This document shows positions 22,456-32,544 of a stretch of 64,000 bases of DNA, piece by piece. This DNA is from Diphasiastrum complanatum. Its lineage: Eukaryota; Streptophyta; Lycopodiopsida; Lycopodiales; Lycopodiaceae. The position numbers were made by a program, and so were the translations under genes. The notes beneath the pieces are model-generated. The model saw nothing but the letters and a program-made list of their open reading frames with translations, ran no database searches and was not told the origin of the DNA. Position 1 is the stretch's first letter; each line of letters opens with the position of its first letter. The stretch lies in the NCBI GenBank assembly GCA_029204225.1, contig CM055104.1, forward strand, positions 23,294,285 to 23,358,284, read 5' to 3'.

Positions 22456-25400
22456 CCAGATTTGGCCCTTACCTTCTAATACTTTGATTCAACTGTGGCT
22501 TCAGATTGCTGGCCCACTTTTTGAGGCAATGGATTTTTTCTTGGTGCTTTTCCATTCTGAGATTAACATGGCCCTTCACGCTTATGCCACTTGGGATGCG
22601 TCGCGCTTTCACTTCCTGTACCAAGGTACCACATACAAGGTCAGGATTAACGCAAACTCGATGGTCACCATTGGCATTATGTCTGGTGATCGTTAGCCCA
22701 TCTCCCATCATCAGGCAAAAAGCCTGATCAAATTTTTCGTCGCCAAGACTGCACCAGAGGTCCCCATCCAAACTAACAATGGTTACCTGATAGATGCTAT
22801 TACGGAACCAGTTATACATGCGGTTGCACATCTGTTGAACAGCTTTCTAGTTGTTTCAACATTTTGCAAGGACAGAATCCAGTCCACGCTGCTGAGTTAG
22901 ATAGTGGAATCCTTCCTGGCATTCCATGGCCCCACGGTTGTGCCATACGACTGGAACGCCTTCCTCATTCATGAACTAACCATCTCCATCAAACCCAACA
23001 ACCATGAGCATATCGCAGCAGGTCTCCTGTTGTGTAATTTTTCCTGTGCACTTGTGGAGGCGAAAGTGCGGGCTTCCGCCGCTCCAGCCTTTTATCTTCC
23101 ATCGTGCTGCACACTAACCTTTATTTGCCATCTGCCACATCAACATCCTCCCAATCCGTAGTTACTGACACAACAACCAGTAAGAGAATGTGTGGCGCTG
23201 CCCCTTCCTCCTCATCTCCACCTACCACTAGACGATGTACCACCGCCACTTCTTCTTTTGTACAACATCCTCCTCCTGTCTCTGTTGCCACTACTCCTCT
23301 TTCTGTTCCATCCACGACTGCTTCTGTTTCAATTCTCGTTTGCTCTGTTGATATCACTTCAATTTTTGTTCCATTATCCACTACCCCTTCCATCGCTATC
23401 GCATCCTCCATCGCCCTTGTCTCCACCGTTGCTCCTCTCCAGTTTAATCCCTCTGATTCTCAGTTGTCTCTGGACACTCTGCTGTGGATGCAAGTCATCA
23501 ACTTTTCACCCCCACATCATACCATTTCTGCTCCATCCTCGCATTTCGTGCTCACACCACACTTCAGTTCCCCTCTATTTCACCCATCCTCTCGTTTGGA
23601 CAAACCGTTCCCACTCCCGTTTCCACTGTTGTTTCTCTCGTCCCATCTGTTTTGCCACCCATCCTCTCGTTTGGACAAACCGTTCCCACTGCTGTTTCTC
23701 TCGCCCCACCTATTTCGCCACCAAAGGTTGTCGAGAGCAACCAACCATTGTCTGATGACGCATTTATTCAGACAATTTTCATACCATCACCAAATCGGAC
23801 AGATCCTACCGCCCCAAATGACAAAAGGTCCCCCGAGAACCTGATTGAAGATAACGATGACGACGCTCCACAAGTCGTTGGGGCCGCTACAACACAAGCC
23901 CCTCTCAATGCCAGCATACCGGTTGTTCCAACAGACTTAATGATGGCGTACCAAACCTTGGGAACATACATCCAGGAGCTGGTAGTAGCCAGAGCCATTT
24001 TGGACAAGCAACACCCGGTTGCGAGTGGAATCTACGAAGCTACAGCAAGAGCTTATCATAGCTCAACAACATGAACAAGAAGAGAACTGAGAGATCCCCA
24101 AGCTGCAGCAGAAGGAAGATGGCCTCAACCAATATATCCAAAGCCTCTCCAAAGCTTTGATAAAGGCCTCCACGAATATGTGAGAGCTTCAATCTGAAGC
24201 ATCCCAACGGCTGGCTCTCCTACAGGCGCAACTACAAATTTATGAAGTAGAAAATACGCACTTGGGGGCGGAAGTGAAAGACTTACAAAGTGAAAAACTC
24301 GCACGGCTAGCTCAACCTGCACCAAACTCAAGGCCGCTCTCTCAAGCAGAGATGAATCTCTTTAGGCATCAGGTGCAGGTATATAATCAAACGTTAAACA
24401 ACTACCAGGTAGAGTTCGGCAAGTATCGGGCAAGCGCAAGTCACGAGCTCACCTAGGCCAAACAAGCCCTCAAGGCTTGCCAGTAGTACATGGAGAAGAA
24501 GACCCAACCCACCCCAGTGGTGATCCCATCACCTCCAGGTTTTGATGCTGCACAAACCAGCACGAGCCAGGACCAAGGCCAACAAGCAGCAGGGGGGTTA
24601 AGTCAAGATCAAGGGTCCGAAGGCCAAGACCAAGGACCAGCTGATACGGGTGCTAACACACAAGACCAAGGCCATGATGCAGGTCTGAGCCAAAGCCAAG
24701 AGGAAGGACAGAACTCATCATCAAGAGGTTCGCGCACCATTTCTGCCAACCGGGCCTTCCAAAGACCGAAGTCCGTGGAGGAGAAAATAATCAAATTTCT
24801 ATCTAAGTATCCCCACGAGTCATCCAGAGGCGGCTGGTAGATATCATTTTCAGCTCAGACAATAAAGGGCAACGAGCTGCAAGCATTACCCGCCCTCCAA
24901 ACACAGCCAGAGTGGCATCAGCAGCACTTTGAAAGAGACCCTAAGGCCATCAAGACCTATGTAACAAGTCTGCAACAACTACGGGTGATGCACACGACAA
25001 TCCAAATGGGTAGAATGTGGCACCCCTCTGGACAAGATCACGATTCGAAATTTCAATTGGCCGAGAATTCTCTCAGAGCACGATTGGGATACGGATGTAG
25101 ATGCCCGAAGGGCTCTCACCACACTTGCCAATAAATATTTCAACTGCCCTAATCCAACAATCCGCGCGACAGCCACTTACGCCTGGAACTTAGAGCATTT
25201 AATGGGGATTGAAACTAAATGGGACAATCCCCCCCCCCCATATTCTTTGATCCTAATAAGGCGCTAGCTTTCGACAAAGTTGAAGATCAGCTGCCAGTCG
25301 CTCGTGTCTATTATTGAGCTGGCTTCCTTGGCGATCCCTGGACGCGCAGATTCCAAGCGTGGGTCAACCAAGATTTGGCTGACAAGAGTCCACAAGTCCC

Positions 25401-25504
25401 GTCACATGACCAAGGACTTGAAGAATCTGGACCACATTAATTTCATGGAAGATGTCACGGGCTACCTGATCAACCAAAGGCTGGCCAAGAGATCCTTCTA
25501 CTAA
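22456..25504 (+). pseudogene. ORF X copy 2, unidentified repeat-borne protein
   Basis: It matches 4411-6735 at roughly 94% by eye and extends further. It lacks the first 67 bases of copy 1, including the ATG. The same TAG (LS*I) and the same frame change ahead of the coiled coil are present. Relative to copy 1 it lacks 30 bases between two ACCACCGCCAC words (5188-5217 in copy 1). Beyond the copy 1 breakpoint it reads AFQRPKSVEEKIIKFLSKYP, then KAIKTYVTSLQQLRVMHTTI and, later, FDPNKALAFDKVEDQLPVAR, with several stops and a run of 10 C near 25233. No known domain is recognised. The total span suggests a protein near 1000 residues. Confidence 0.55.
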
Positions 25505-25550
25505 ACCGGTAGAGTGCCGAGGGACCGACACTACTTTAGGCCGTGGGTCC

Positions 25551-26101
25551 TGTTGGGGGAATTCCCGACCAATTGTAAATAAATAAAATCGTCCAGTAAA
25601 ATGTGTTGCGAGGGCATGGCATCCTGCGTGTATAATGATGCCCATGGCCCAATGAGCACGCAAACTAAGTTGTAAGTAAAATAATAGGCTTGGGCCCTTT
25701 GTAATTCAAATAAAACTTGAGGCCCAAAGTCAATTTTAAACTTAGAGTATATTCTTTTAGAGTTGGGTCCAATTTTGGACTCACATGAATCTTGTGATTT
25801 CCAATGTACTTTTTGTGGACCCTTGGATCAAGTTGGGTCCAAGATGAATGGATATGATCAATGCAGATATTAGCCAATAGGATTTTGGGGCAAGGGCCTT
25901 CCCCATTTTATAAAAAGGCACCATTTGTACTCTATTTCCATGCTTAATGAGAAGGAGGAAACTCTACCAATTTGGGAAGAGAAGCATCCTCACTTGCTAT
26001 TCAATGCTTGCTATTGCTCTTGTTGTTTTCATTTGCTTTCAAGTTCATGCTTTTTGATTTCAATAGTTTATGTTTCTCCCTTAGCAAGTACAATGAGCAT
26101 T
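25551..26101 (+). repeat. LTR-like promoter region
   Basis: It starts TGTTGGGGGAATT and holds a CCAAT box (25874-25878) and a TATA box (25909-25917) at the usual spacing, then a leader-like stretch. Similarity to a U3-R-U5 organisation is inference. The region ends where a copia fragment begins at 26102. It could be the 5' LTR of gypsy II. Confidence 0.4.
25909..25917 (+). promoter_or_regulatory. TATA box with upstream CCAAT
   Basis: TATAAAAAG lies 31 bases after CCAAT at 25874-25878. A start near 25940 would precede the ATG at 25972 of the chimeric frame. Confidence 0.55.
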
Positions 26102-26451
26102 TGCCATATCTAGGTGCAAAAAGATCAATCTATACTGCTAATGATGTAGAGTGTAGAACTGAAGGAATAGGTAGTATTCCACTGCATGCATCATCATCAA
26201 AATCTTTTTGCTTGCATGATGTACTTTATGTACCTAGACTAACCAAAAATCTCATTAGTGTAGGACAGTTGTTTGATAGTGGATTGGATGTCAAGTTTCA
26301 AGTTGACAAGTGCATAATCTCAAGAGAAAATGAAGTTATTGCTAGAGGATCTAGGATTGGAAAGTTGTACAAACTAGATTCTAGGGAGAGTGCTAACATT
26401 TCAGATAATGCTTATGAGACCAAGGTTCTTCAATGGATGCATTTTAGATAG
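25972..26451 (+). CDS. Chimeric open frame: hydrophobic start joined to copia fragment
   Basis: A 159-codon frame. Residues 1-43 are novel and include a strongly hydrophobic run (SLAIQCLLLLLLFSFAFKF), like a signal or membrane anchor. From about residue 44 the sequence is the copia region following the protease active site (GAKRSIYTAND ... DVLYVPRLTKNLISVGQLFDSG), in frame and without stops. The last six residues come from gypsy II sequence. A CCAAT/TATA pair lies upstream. It may be an accidental fusion. There is no evidence of expression, and no function is proposed. Confidence 0.3.
   Translation: MGREASSLAIQCLLLLLLFSFAFKFMLFDFNSLCFSLSKYNEHLPYLGAKRSIYTANDVECRTEGIGSIPLHASSSKSFCLHDVLYVPRLTKNLISVGQLFDSGLDVKFQVDKCIISRENEVIARGSRIGKLYKLDSRESANISDNAYETKVLQWMHFR
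26102..26432 (+). repeat. 331-bp copia A-type fragment
   Basis: It matches 8202-8532 over its full length with no gaps and 6 mismatches (98.2%). It lacks the TGA found at 8225-8227 (TCA here). Both flanks are unrelated to copia: promoter-like DNA on the left, gypsy protease on the right. Confidence 0.95.
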
Positions 26452-26603
26452 TGTACCCATAGATTTTGGATCCAGTGTAAATATAATTACTTAAGAGACA
26501 GCGTATGAGCTAGCTAGGCATTCACCACAGAATAGTGCCTACACTTAGACACCTGAGATTAGCAGATGCAATTAGGAGAACTCCAATAGGGAGTTGTCTT
26601 AGG
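26433..26603 (+). pseudogene. Gypsy II protease, N-terminal part
   Basis: It reads IDFGSSVNIIT*ETAYELA, the aspartic protease start with Phe in place of the Ser or Thr normally found between Asp and Gly, and a TAA at about 26492. It continues, with a frame change, to RTPIGSCLR at the inversion boundary. The loss of the active-site residue and the stop make it dead. Confidence 0.75.
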
Positions 26604-27281
26604 CCTCTCGCTCTGTAGCGGAATAATTTTTTTTAGATGTTGCTAGTTGTCTACCAGCATAATAAATTGGATAATCAATTTTTTGATCATCCTTTTGGCT
26701 AAGCACTGCACCAATTGCAAATGATGAAGTACATATATGTGAAATTTCTTAGTCCAATCTGGAGGTCTATCTCCAGTTTCTTCTGCTAAGGATTGTTTTA
26801 ATTTTTTGAAAGTGTCCTGGTGATCTTGTGACCAGTGATATTTAACAGATTTCTTTAATAAACCTGTTAAGGGAGTTACTACTATAGCATATTCTTTTAT
26901 TATCCTACGATAGTATCCTACGTGGCCTAAAAATCTCCTAAGCTCACGTAGATTAGTTGGTTCATTCAATTCTAAATACCAACCTCTCCCCTTCATCAGT
27001 CCTTACAGAATGAACTCCTTCACCCTCTGAAGTATAACTTCAGGAAGATGTAGGCGTCTCACCTTCATATTTATCCTTCTCCCAGGATATAGTAATTTAT
27101 TTATGGCTCTTTCCTTCTGATGTTGCCATCCGGTCTCGGAAGGTAATCTCCTTCTTCCCCAGTGGGTAATAACATCGGCTTCATATAGCCATGGTCTCCC
27201 TAATAAGTCTTTGTAAGATGATTCCCAAGTGGTTTTTAATATAAAGAAGTCCATCAAAAACTTATGGTCACCAATGTCAAC
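26604..27281 (-). pseudogene. Inverted gypsy II block: protease end, RT end, RNase H start
   Basis: Minus strand, read from 27281 leftwards: VDIGDHKFLMDFFILKTTWE, LLGRPWLYEADV (protease C-terminal part), a stop at 27003-27005, then LRELRRFLGHVGYYRRIIKEYA (RT thumb and connection), LTGLLKKSVKYHW, and finally GRQLATSKKNYSATEREA (RNase H). The palm of RT that should lie between protease and thumb is deleted at about 27000. The left edge ends in TEREA; the right neighbour on the plus strand begins MIYSVKKFRHYL, which is its natural continuation. Confidence 0.88.
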
Positions 27282-28806
27282 GCATGATCTACTCAGTGAA
27301 AAAATTTAGACATTATCTTCTAGAATACTCTTTTGTTTTTCATGTAGACCATTATGCATTGAAGCATCCAGTAAATAAACCTGACCTTTTGAGAAGAATA
27401 GCTAGATGGGCTCTTATTAGATGAATTTGATTATCAAGTAGAGTTATGAAGGGGGAAGGACCACCAAAACACTGAATATATATCATGGTTTAAAACTAAA
27501 GATCAACCAATTCAGATGAATTCCCAGATGAGCACGTAATGCACATTCAAGCGAAATCATCCATTTATGAATATATTATTAATTTCTTACAAGATCAAAT
27601 TTATCCTGATCATTTCAATAAACAGCAGAAGATAGTTTTTCTTGCAAAAGTAGGACCCTACACGATTATAGATAAGGTACTATATAAATTAGGAGCTAAT
27701 GATAACCTTCACCGCTGTTCTAACCCATCGAAACCACCACCGTAATAAGTGCACTACATGATTCGGGGGGCCATTATGCGCTTAAAAATATTGTCAAAAA
27801 AATTCTAAATGCTAAGTATTGGTGGCCCACACTTTATAGAGACGTTAAACTTTTCATTCAAAAATGTGATCCATGTTAGAGGATGGGGAAACATAGCTTC
27901 GCGACACACTGGCCACTTACACGAATCATTCCTTTAGCACCGTTTGAGAGGTGGGAAATAGATTTCGTAGGGGCTATCAAGCCAACCACTCACAAAACCC
28001 GCCATGGTTATATTCTCGTTGCAATGGACTATGCTACCAAGAGAGCAGAGGCCGAAGCTACAGTTAAAAATGATGCCAAAATTGTGGCAAAGTTTTTGTT
28101 TTAAAACATCATCACTTGTTATGGATGTCCCTTAGAACTTGTAAGTGATAGGGGCACCCATTCTCTTAATCAAACCATTGAAGCCAAGTTATCGTATTTC
28201 TCCATCACACATCGTCAAACCACTTTGTATAATCCTAAAGCAAATGGACTTACTGAGCGAACTAACGGAATCTTGCGCAAAATTTTGAACAAAGTGACAG
28301 AAACACATTCTTCTGATTGGGATCAGAAGTTATCATGAGTTTTATGGGCATACCGAACTGCCGAGAAAATTACAACTAGGCAGACACCATATCACCTTGT
28401 ATATGGAATGCACCCGATATTACCCATCGAATTTGAAGTTCCAACCTTCTGCATTGATTGTGAGGAACGGGTGGATAAAAATGACAGCCTCCAAGTGCAA
28501 ATGATTGCTCTCACGCAGTTGGAGGATGACCGTCAGTTAGCATTAATAGAAACTGAACGGGTCCAAAATAAAATAAAAGATAATGTTGATCAATCGATCA
28601 AAAGATTCAAATTTAAACATGGAGACTACGTGCTTTTGTATGACAACAGACACATGTTGTTTCCAGGGAAATTACACACAAGATGGATGGGACCTTATAA
28701 GGTCATTGAAGTCTTTAACAATGGATCATTACAGTTACCAGATCTTGAAGGACATTTATCTGATACTCGAGTAAATGTATCAAGTGTGAAGCCATACTAT
28801 GATTGA
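27282..28806 (+). pseudogene. Gypsy II RNase H end and integrase
   Basis: RNase H resumes at MIYSVKKFRHYLLEYSF and FHVDHYALKHPVNKPDLL. The integrase N-terminal domain shows ILNAKYWWPTLYRDVKLFI and QKCDPC, then a TAG near 27877. The core has all three acidic residues: Asp in WEIDFVGAI, Asp in LVSDRGTHS and Glu in GLTERTNGIL. Stops interrupt at 28102-28104 and 28336-28338. The C-terminal part (28408-28806) is open and contains FKHGDYVLLYDNR and GPYKVIEVFNNGSLQL, ending VSSVKPYYD. No chromodomain follows. Confidence 0.9.
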
Positions 28807-29280
28807 TTTCTAAACAAAAGTAGCAAGATCAGCTTCACAAATTTTGCGAATAATGCGAAATATGCGACAGTCATTGTTCCACATACGTTTGTAAGGCTCA
28901 CCGTTTTATCTATGCCGAAAAAAGCGACACTGACGTTCATTCTTGGTGTTTTCGCCATACCTTATTTTGCAAAAAACCCGACCCTTTTGTTAGCACGTTT
29001 GCCATTTACTTGTCATATCCACTTGTTGTTTTCATTTTCCAAAAAATACGACACTCTTTGTGTTTGTTTCCAACTTGTTTCCAGCATATAGGAAATCTTC
29101 GAAAAACCCGACACCTTCTCTTCACGTATAATTCCCACTGTGTTTAGTGGAAATTGCGACACCAGTGTGGAATTTGTTATGTTAAGTCTACATACCATTT
29201 TTAGTAAGCAAAAAATGCGACACATGGTTTCGCGATATTCGGCCAGTTTATTTTACCGAAGAAGCCATTTACATTTAATA
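28807..29280 (+). repeat. Array of CGACAC motifs at about 60-bp spacing
   Basis: Seven copies of a word (A-rich, then G/C-CGACAC or a one-base variant) start at 28864, 28924, 28978, 29048, 29108, 29156 and 29217. Spacings are 60, 54, 70, 60, 48 and 61. The DNA between them is not obviously repeated. It lies directly after the integrase stop, where the U3 region of a 3' LTR would be expected. Confidence 0.75.
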
Positions 29281-29483
29281 CTTTTAGACCTTATTTTTTA
29301 AGGACTGTACCTTCAATATTAGGAGGACACTTTTTATTAAATACTGGTCTAATCTGCCGATATATCATTAATACCCCGAACACTTCAAACACTTCTGCTT
29401 TTTGTTCATTCTCACTTTCTCTGTTTCGTTCGCAATCGTTAAGCTCCTGCTCTTCTTACGATTCAACACGCTCACGACTACCA

Positions 29484-30369
29484 TTGCTGCTTTTGTATGC
29501 TATCATCCTCATGGTCATCGACTTTAAAACCCATCCAAAACCAGTTTTACCGGTTTTGCAACCTTTGGCCATACAAGCTAGAATTGAAGGACTTCTTCAA
29601 TTCAATCCATCAGTGATTCCATCAGAGTTATGTCATGAGTTGATTCAAATTTTGAACGAAACAGAGGATGGACAGACACATTTGCACCATCGTCCATAAT
29701 TAGAAAATCATCATCACAGAAGGATTTTACTGTCACGCATTAGGCTTGCCTATAGATGGCACTATTCCAGTTACCAAGCCTGATTACATTACCCGAAGCA
29801 GAGTTTTCCAAGAGGAAGCATATCTTGAGAAGAGGGGATATAAACTCTCTTATATCAGAGACCCCAATATCAAAAGCTTCGTCTGTTTTGCTCTTGCTTC
29901 AATTTTCCTACCTGAGCAAGAGTATACAATCTCCCATAAAAATATGGGATACCTACTCAGAGCTCTAAGTGGAGAGCATATTGCTTTCGAACAGATTGCT
30001 TTTAAGCAATTATGTAAGTTAGCCAAAGATAAATAATTTTCCAGGCTAGGTTTGCAGTTTGGTATATTATGCATGCATGTTGGAATTTTATCCGTACAGG
30101 AAGATATCAGGATTGTGCTAGTGCTGCCAGAGTTAGCTCCATCCATCGAGGGCGACTCTCAGATGCGGACATCAAAGGCGACTTCTACTGAACTTGCGTC
30201 CTCATCTCCAACACAGAAGAATACAAGTTCGGTGAGAATGTCATCTCCTTCATCGCAGTACAAGCCGGTCTCCAACAACAAGAAAGTTCAAGAACCAGAG
30301 GAAGAGGCAGAAGATACTGAAGTTGTTGCTGAGCAAGAACTGTTGAAAATAAAAAATTATCTATCTTGA
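29484..30369 (+). pseudogene. ORF Y, unidentified repeat-borne protein
   Basis: Not recognised. Three open parts in two frames follow each other: 29484-29699 (LPVLQPLAIQARIEGLLQFN), 29746-30036 (GTIPVTKPDYITRSRVFQEE ... IASIFLP-like core ending KLAKDK) and 30052-30369 (Ser/Thr/Pro-rich then Glu-rich: SSPTQKNTSSVRMSSPSS, VQEPEEEAEDTEVVAEQE). A stop separates parts 2 and 3 in the same frame. The plan (folded start, low-complexity tail, placed after gypsy integrase and non-coding DNA) parallels ORF X, though I see no clear sequence identity between them. Confidence 0.4.
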
Positions 30370-30724
30370 CTTTTTGTTTTTTCACATAAATGGAAGATTC
30401 AATGGAAAATGAAAATAGCTCCTAGACACTTTTGTAGAAATATCCAAATGTACAATTAGAAGAATTTCTTATGTAGAAAAATATTAATGTGCTCAGAATA
30501 AACTCTTTATAAGCTTTCTCCACCCACTTGAAGCTCATAGTCAATACAATGAGTGAAGATGAATGTGGTTTGCAAATTTTATGCTTTAGAAACATGAAAA
30601 CTACAAATGTATATAGGCTGATATTCTAGAGAATATTCTAGCCATCCTGCGGAACATCTTTAAAAATACAAGCAGGATAGGATTTAAACGTAGAACTTGC
30701 CCAACCATCAAGTTTAGGCTTTTA
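30370..30724. other. No feature seen
   Basis: AT-rich DNA between ORF Y and the next LTR-like region. No open frame, repeat or signal stands out. Confidence 0.5.
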
Positions 30725-31343
30725 TGTTATCCGTAATGGCTTAAGTTATTTAGTTCTAAGCTTAAATTGCCATGGGCATGACACATAGAAATGTCATTTC
30801 AAGTTATGTAAAAGTTAGTCACAAAGGCCTATTGGGGGGTTTGTCCCATAGAGCCCATTTTGTAAGAGACCACCCACTCCCACTATAAATAAGAGTGAGG
30901 GATGGCTCATTTTGTAGGTGTTCATTTGGTGAAAATAGATTTATCTTTCTCTTGAGTCTCCTCCCTTGTGGTTTGGATCTTCATTGTTTTCTCTTTGCAT
31001 TGTATTATAAATTATCTCATTGTGCAAACAGGCTAATATTAATCTAGTTTAATTTTCCCTACACTAGTAGGGAAAGCCTTAGTGGATATGTTTAGGGTTT
31101 GGTAATCTTATTCTCAGTAGGAAGTGAGAGAGAACGCGGCTGGAGTGGATCTTGCCCGAAATACTCACCCACTCACTTTAGATCTTCTCATACTTCAATC
31201 ACAGGGTTAGTTGGAAGCCATAGCCATTGGATGGGAAAACCACAATGCCTAGTTGGAGCCATAACGTGTTCTAGTGGGGAGTCCACCATAGCACTCATTC
31301 ATTGGAGCCATAGCCGGAGTTGAGGGATGCGAAACAGACAACA
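30725..31343 (+). repeat. Probable gypsy LTR
   Basis: A TATA box (TATAAATA, 30894-30901) and a leader-like region end in GACAACA just before a gypsy-type primer-binding site at 31345. Three related words TTGGA(A)GCCATAGCC lie at 31211, 31253 and 31302. The start at TGTTATCC (30725) is a guess. No gag or pol follows, so only the 5' end of the element remains. Confidence 0.5.
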
Positions 31344-31344
31344 T

Positions 31345-31357
31345 TGGCACCGTTGCT
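31345..31357 (+). promoter_or_regulatory. Gypsy-type primer-binding site
   Basis: TGGCACCGTTGCT is one base away from the TGGCGCCGTTGC start of sites used by plant Athila/Tat-type gypsy elements. A similar site occurs at 41545. Confidence 0.6.
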
Positions 31358-32544
31358 ACTCTTTCCACTCTTTTCTCATGCTTTTTGCTTGATTTCTTGC
31401 TTTTGTAGTGTCAAAATTATGTTTTGTAGTGCTTTAAACTACCACGCTTCTTGAAAAAGGCCTTTGAAGGCATTTCTGATCTTCGCAATTTTTATCTTTA
31501 CCAAAGTCTGATTTTTACACTACTCGTGTACTACTCGCCCAGCCTATCCTACTCATATTCCCTATGGCTTTCTTTGTCAGCCTTCATTGCATCTCCATTT
31601 TCCCTTGAGTTTGTTACAACCCACTTCTACTCTTGTGCCTTTGAGATAAAGAGAATGAGGACCTCAAATCTGCTCCCAAACGAGCATTGGCTGAGAAGCT
31701 GACTCGAAACCATCTTATGGCATGTTACACTCTCAGGAAATCTTGGGTTGCGTACGAGATAAATATTATAAAAGAGTCAAAGGAAGAACATAAAAGTGCA
31801 AAACTGAGCAGCGTTACAATAGTCGGTGATAGAAGGTTCCTACTTAGGAAAAAGTATGATCTGTAATGGACAGAGTATCCATCATTTGTATTTGTAGTCG
31901 AGGAGCTACATCGTTTTCTCAAAGAGTATGTATTTTGCTAAAGAGGCAAACATGAATCACACTCCATGCTATAGTTTCTGGTGTTTATGTTATCTCCTTC
32001 CATGATACCATATTTTTTTGCACCAACCCACTCACGCAACAGATCTACACGGTGCTCTTTTGCTCAAGAACAATACTCAGAACCAGGTTTGCTCATCCAA
32101 GTCTGATTTTCTACCCTGTTGGATGGTTTTTTCGCATTAGACCCACTCGCCCAGCCAAAAACGTAGCTCATTTGGAGCAGATCTACACGTCAGACAGCAG
32201 GGATCAGCTGCTGCTATGTTTCAGTCAGTTTTTGCCAAGGAATGAGTCGCACATAAGGTATCTGAGCTCTAGTGAATACTTTGTCAGGTGTGAGACTAGT
32301 GTATCAGAACCACCTTCAGAAGCGTCTCCTTTTAATCTGAACATGCGTTCCAAGGGTTTTTTTTTGTGGATGTTCCTTTTAATCAGGTGCTAAGACACGA
32401 GCCAAGGTCACACAAAGCTTAAAAGTTTCTGAAGTGACCTGTATTTGAGATTTGCTTTTGGTAAATTCACTAAGGACCCATTTGGAGGAGCTGTAAGCTT
32501 CTAGATCAGCAATGCATTTCTTTCGGGCCAGCAAAGGCACCAAC
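31358..32544. other. Unassigned stretch
   Basis: Several open frames of 60-113 codons occur on both strands (for example plus 31451-31702 and 32052-32393; minus 32576-32379), but none shows a domain, and their codon patterns do not agree on a strand. The right end joins the truncated copia RT at about 32545. It may contain diverged host or element exons, which I cannot support. Confidence 0.35.

Larger units (their letters stand above)
26433..28806 (+). mobile_element. Ty3/gypsy retrotransposon II with internal inversion
   Basis: Protease start on plus (26433-26603), then a minus-strand block holding protease end, RT end and RNase H start (26604-27281), then RNase H end and integrase on plus (27282-28806). 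Flipping the middle block restores the gypsy order. Most of RT is missing from the inverted block. No gag is seen. Confidence 0.88.

Noticed and set aside
28854-29223. CRISPR-like array
   Set aside because: The conserved words are only 6-8 bases with uneven spacing and divergent surroundings; the context is plant retrotransposon DNA.
31451-31702. 83-codon hydrophobic frame as a gene
   Set aside because: No motif, no supporting promoter, and competing frames on both strands.
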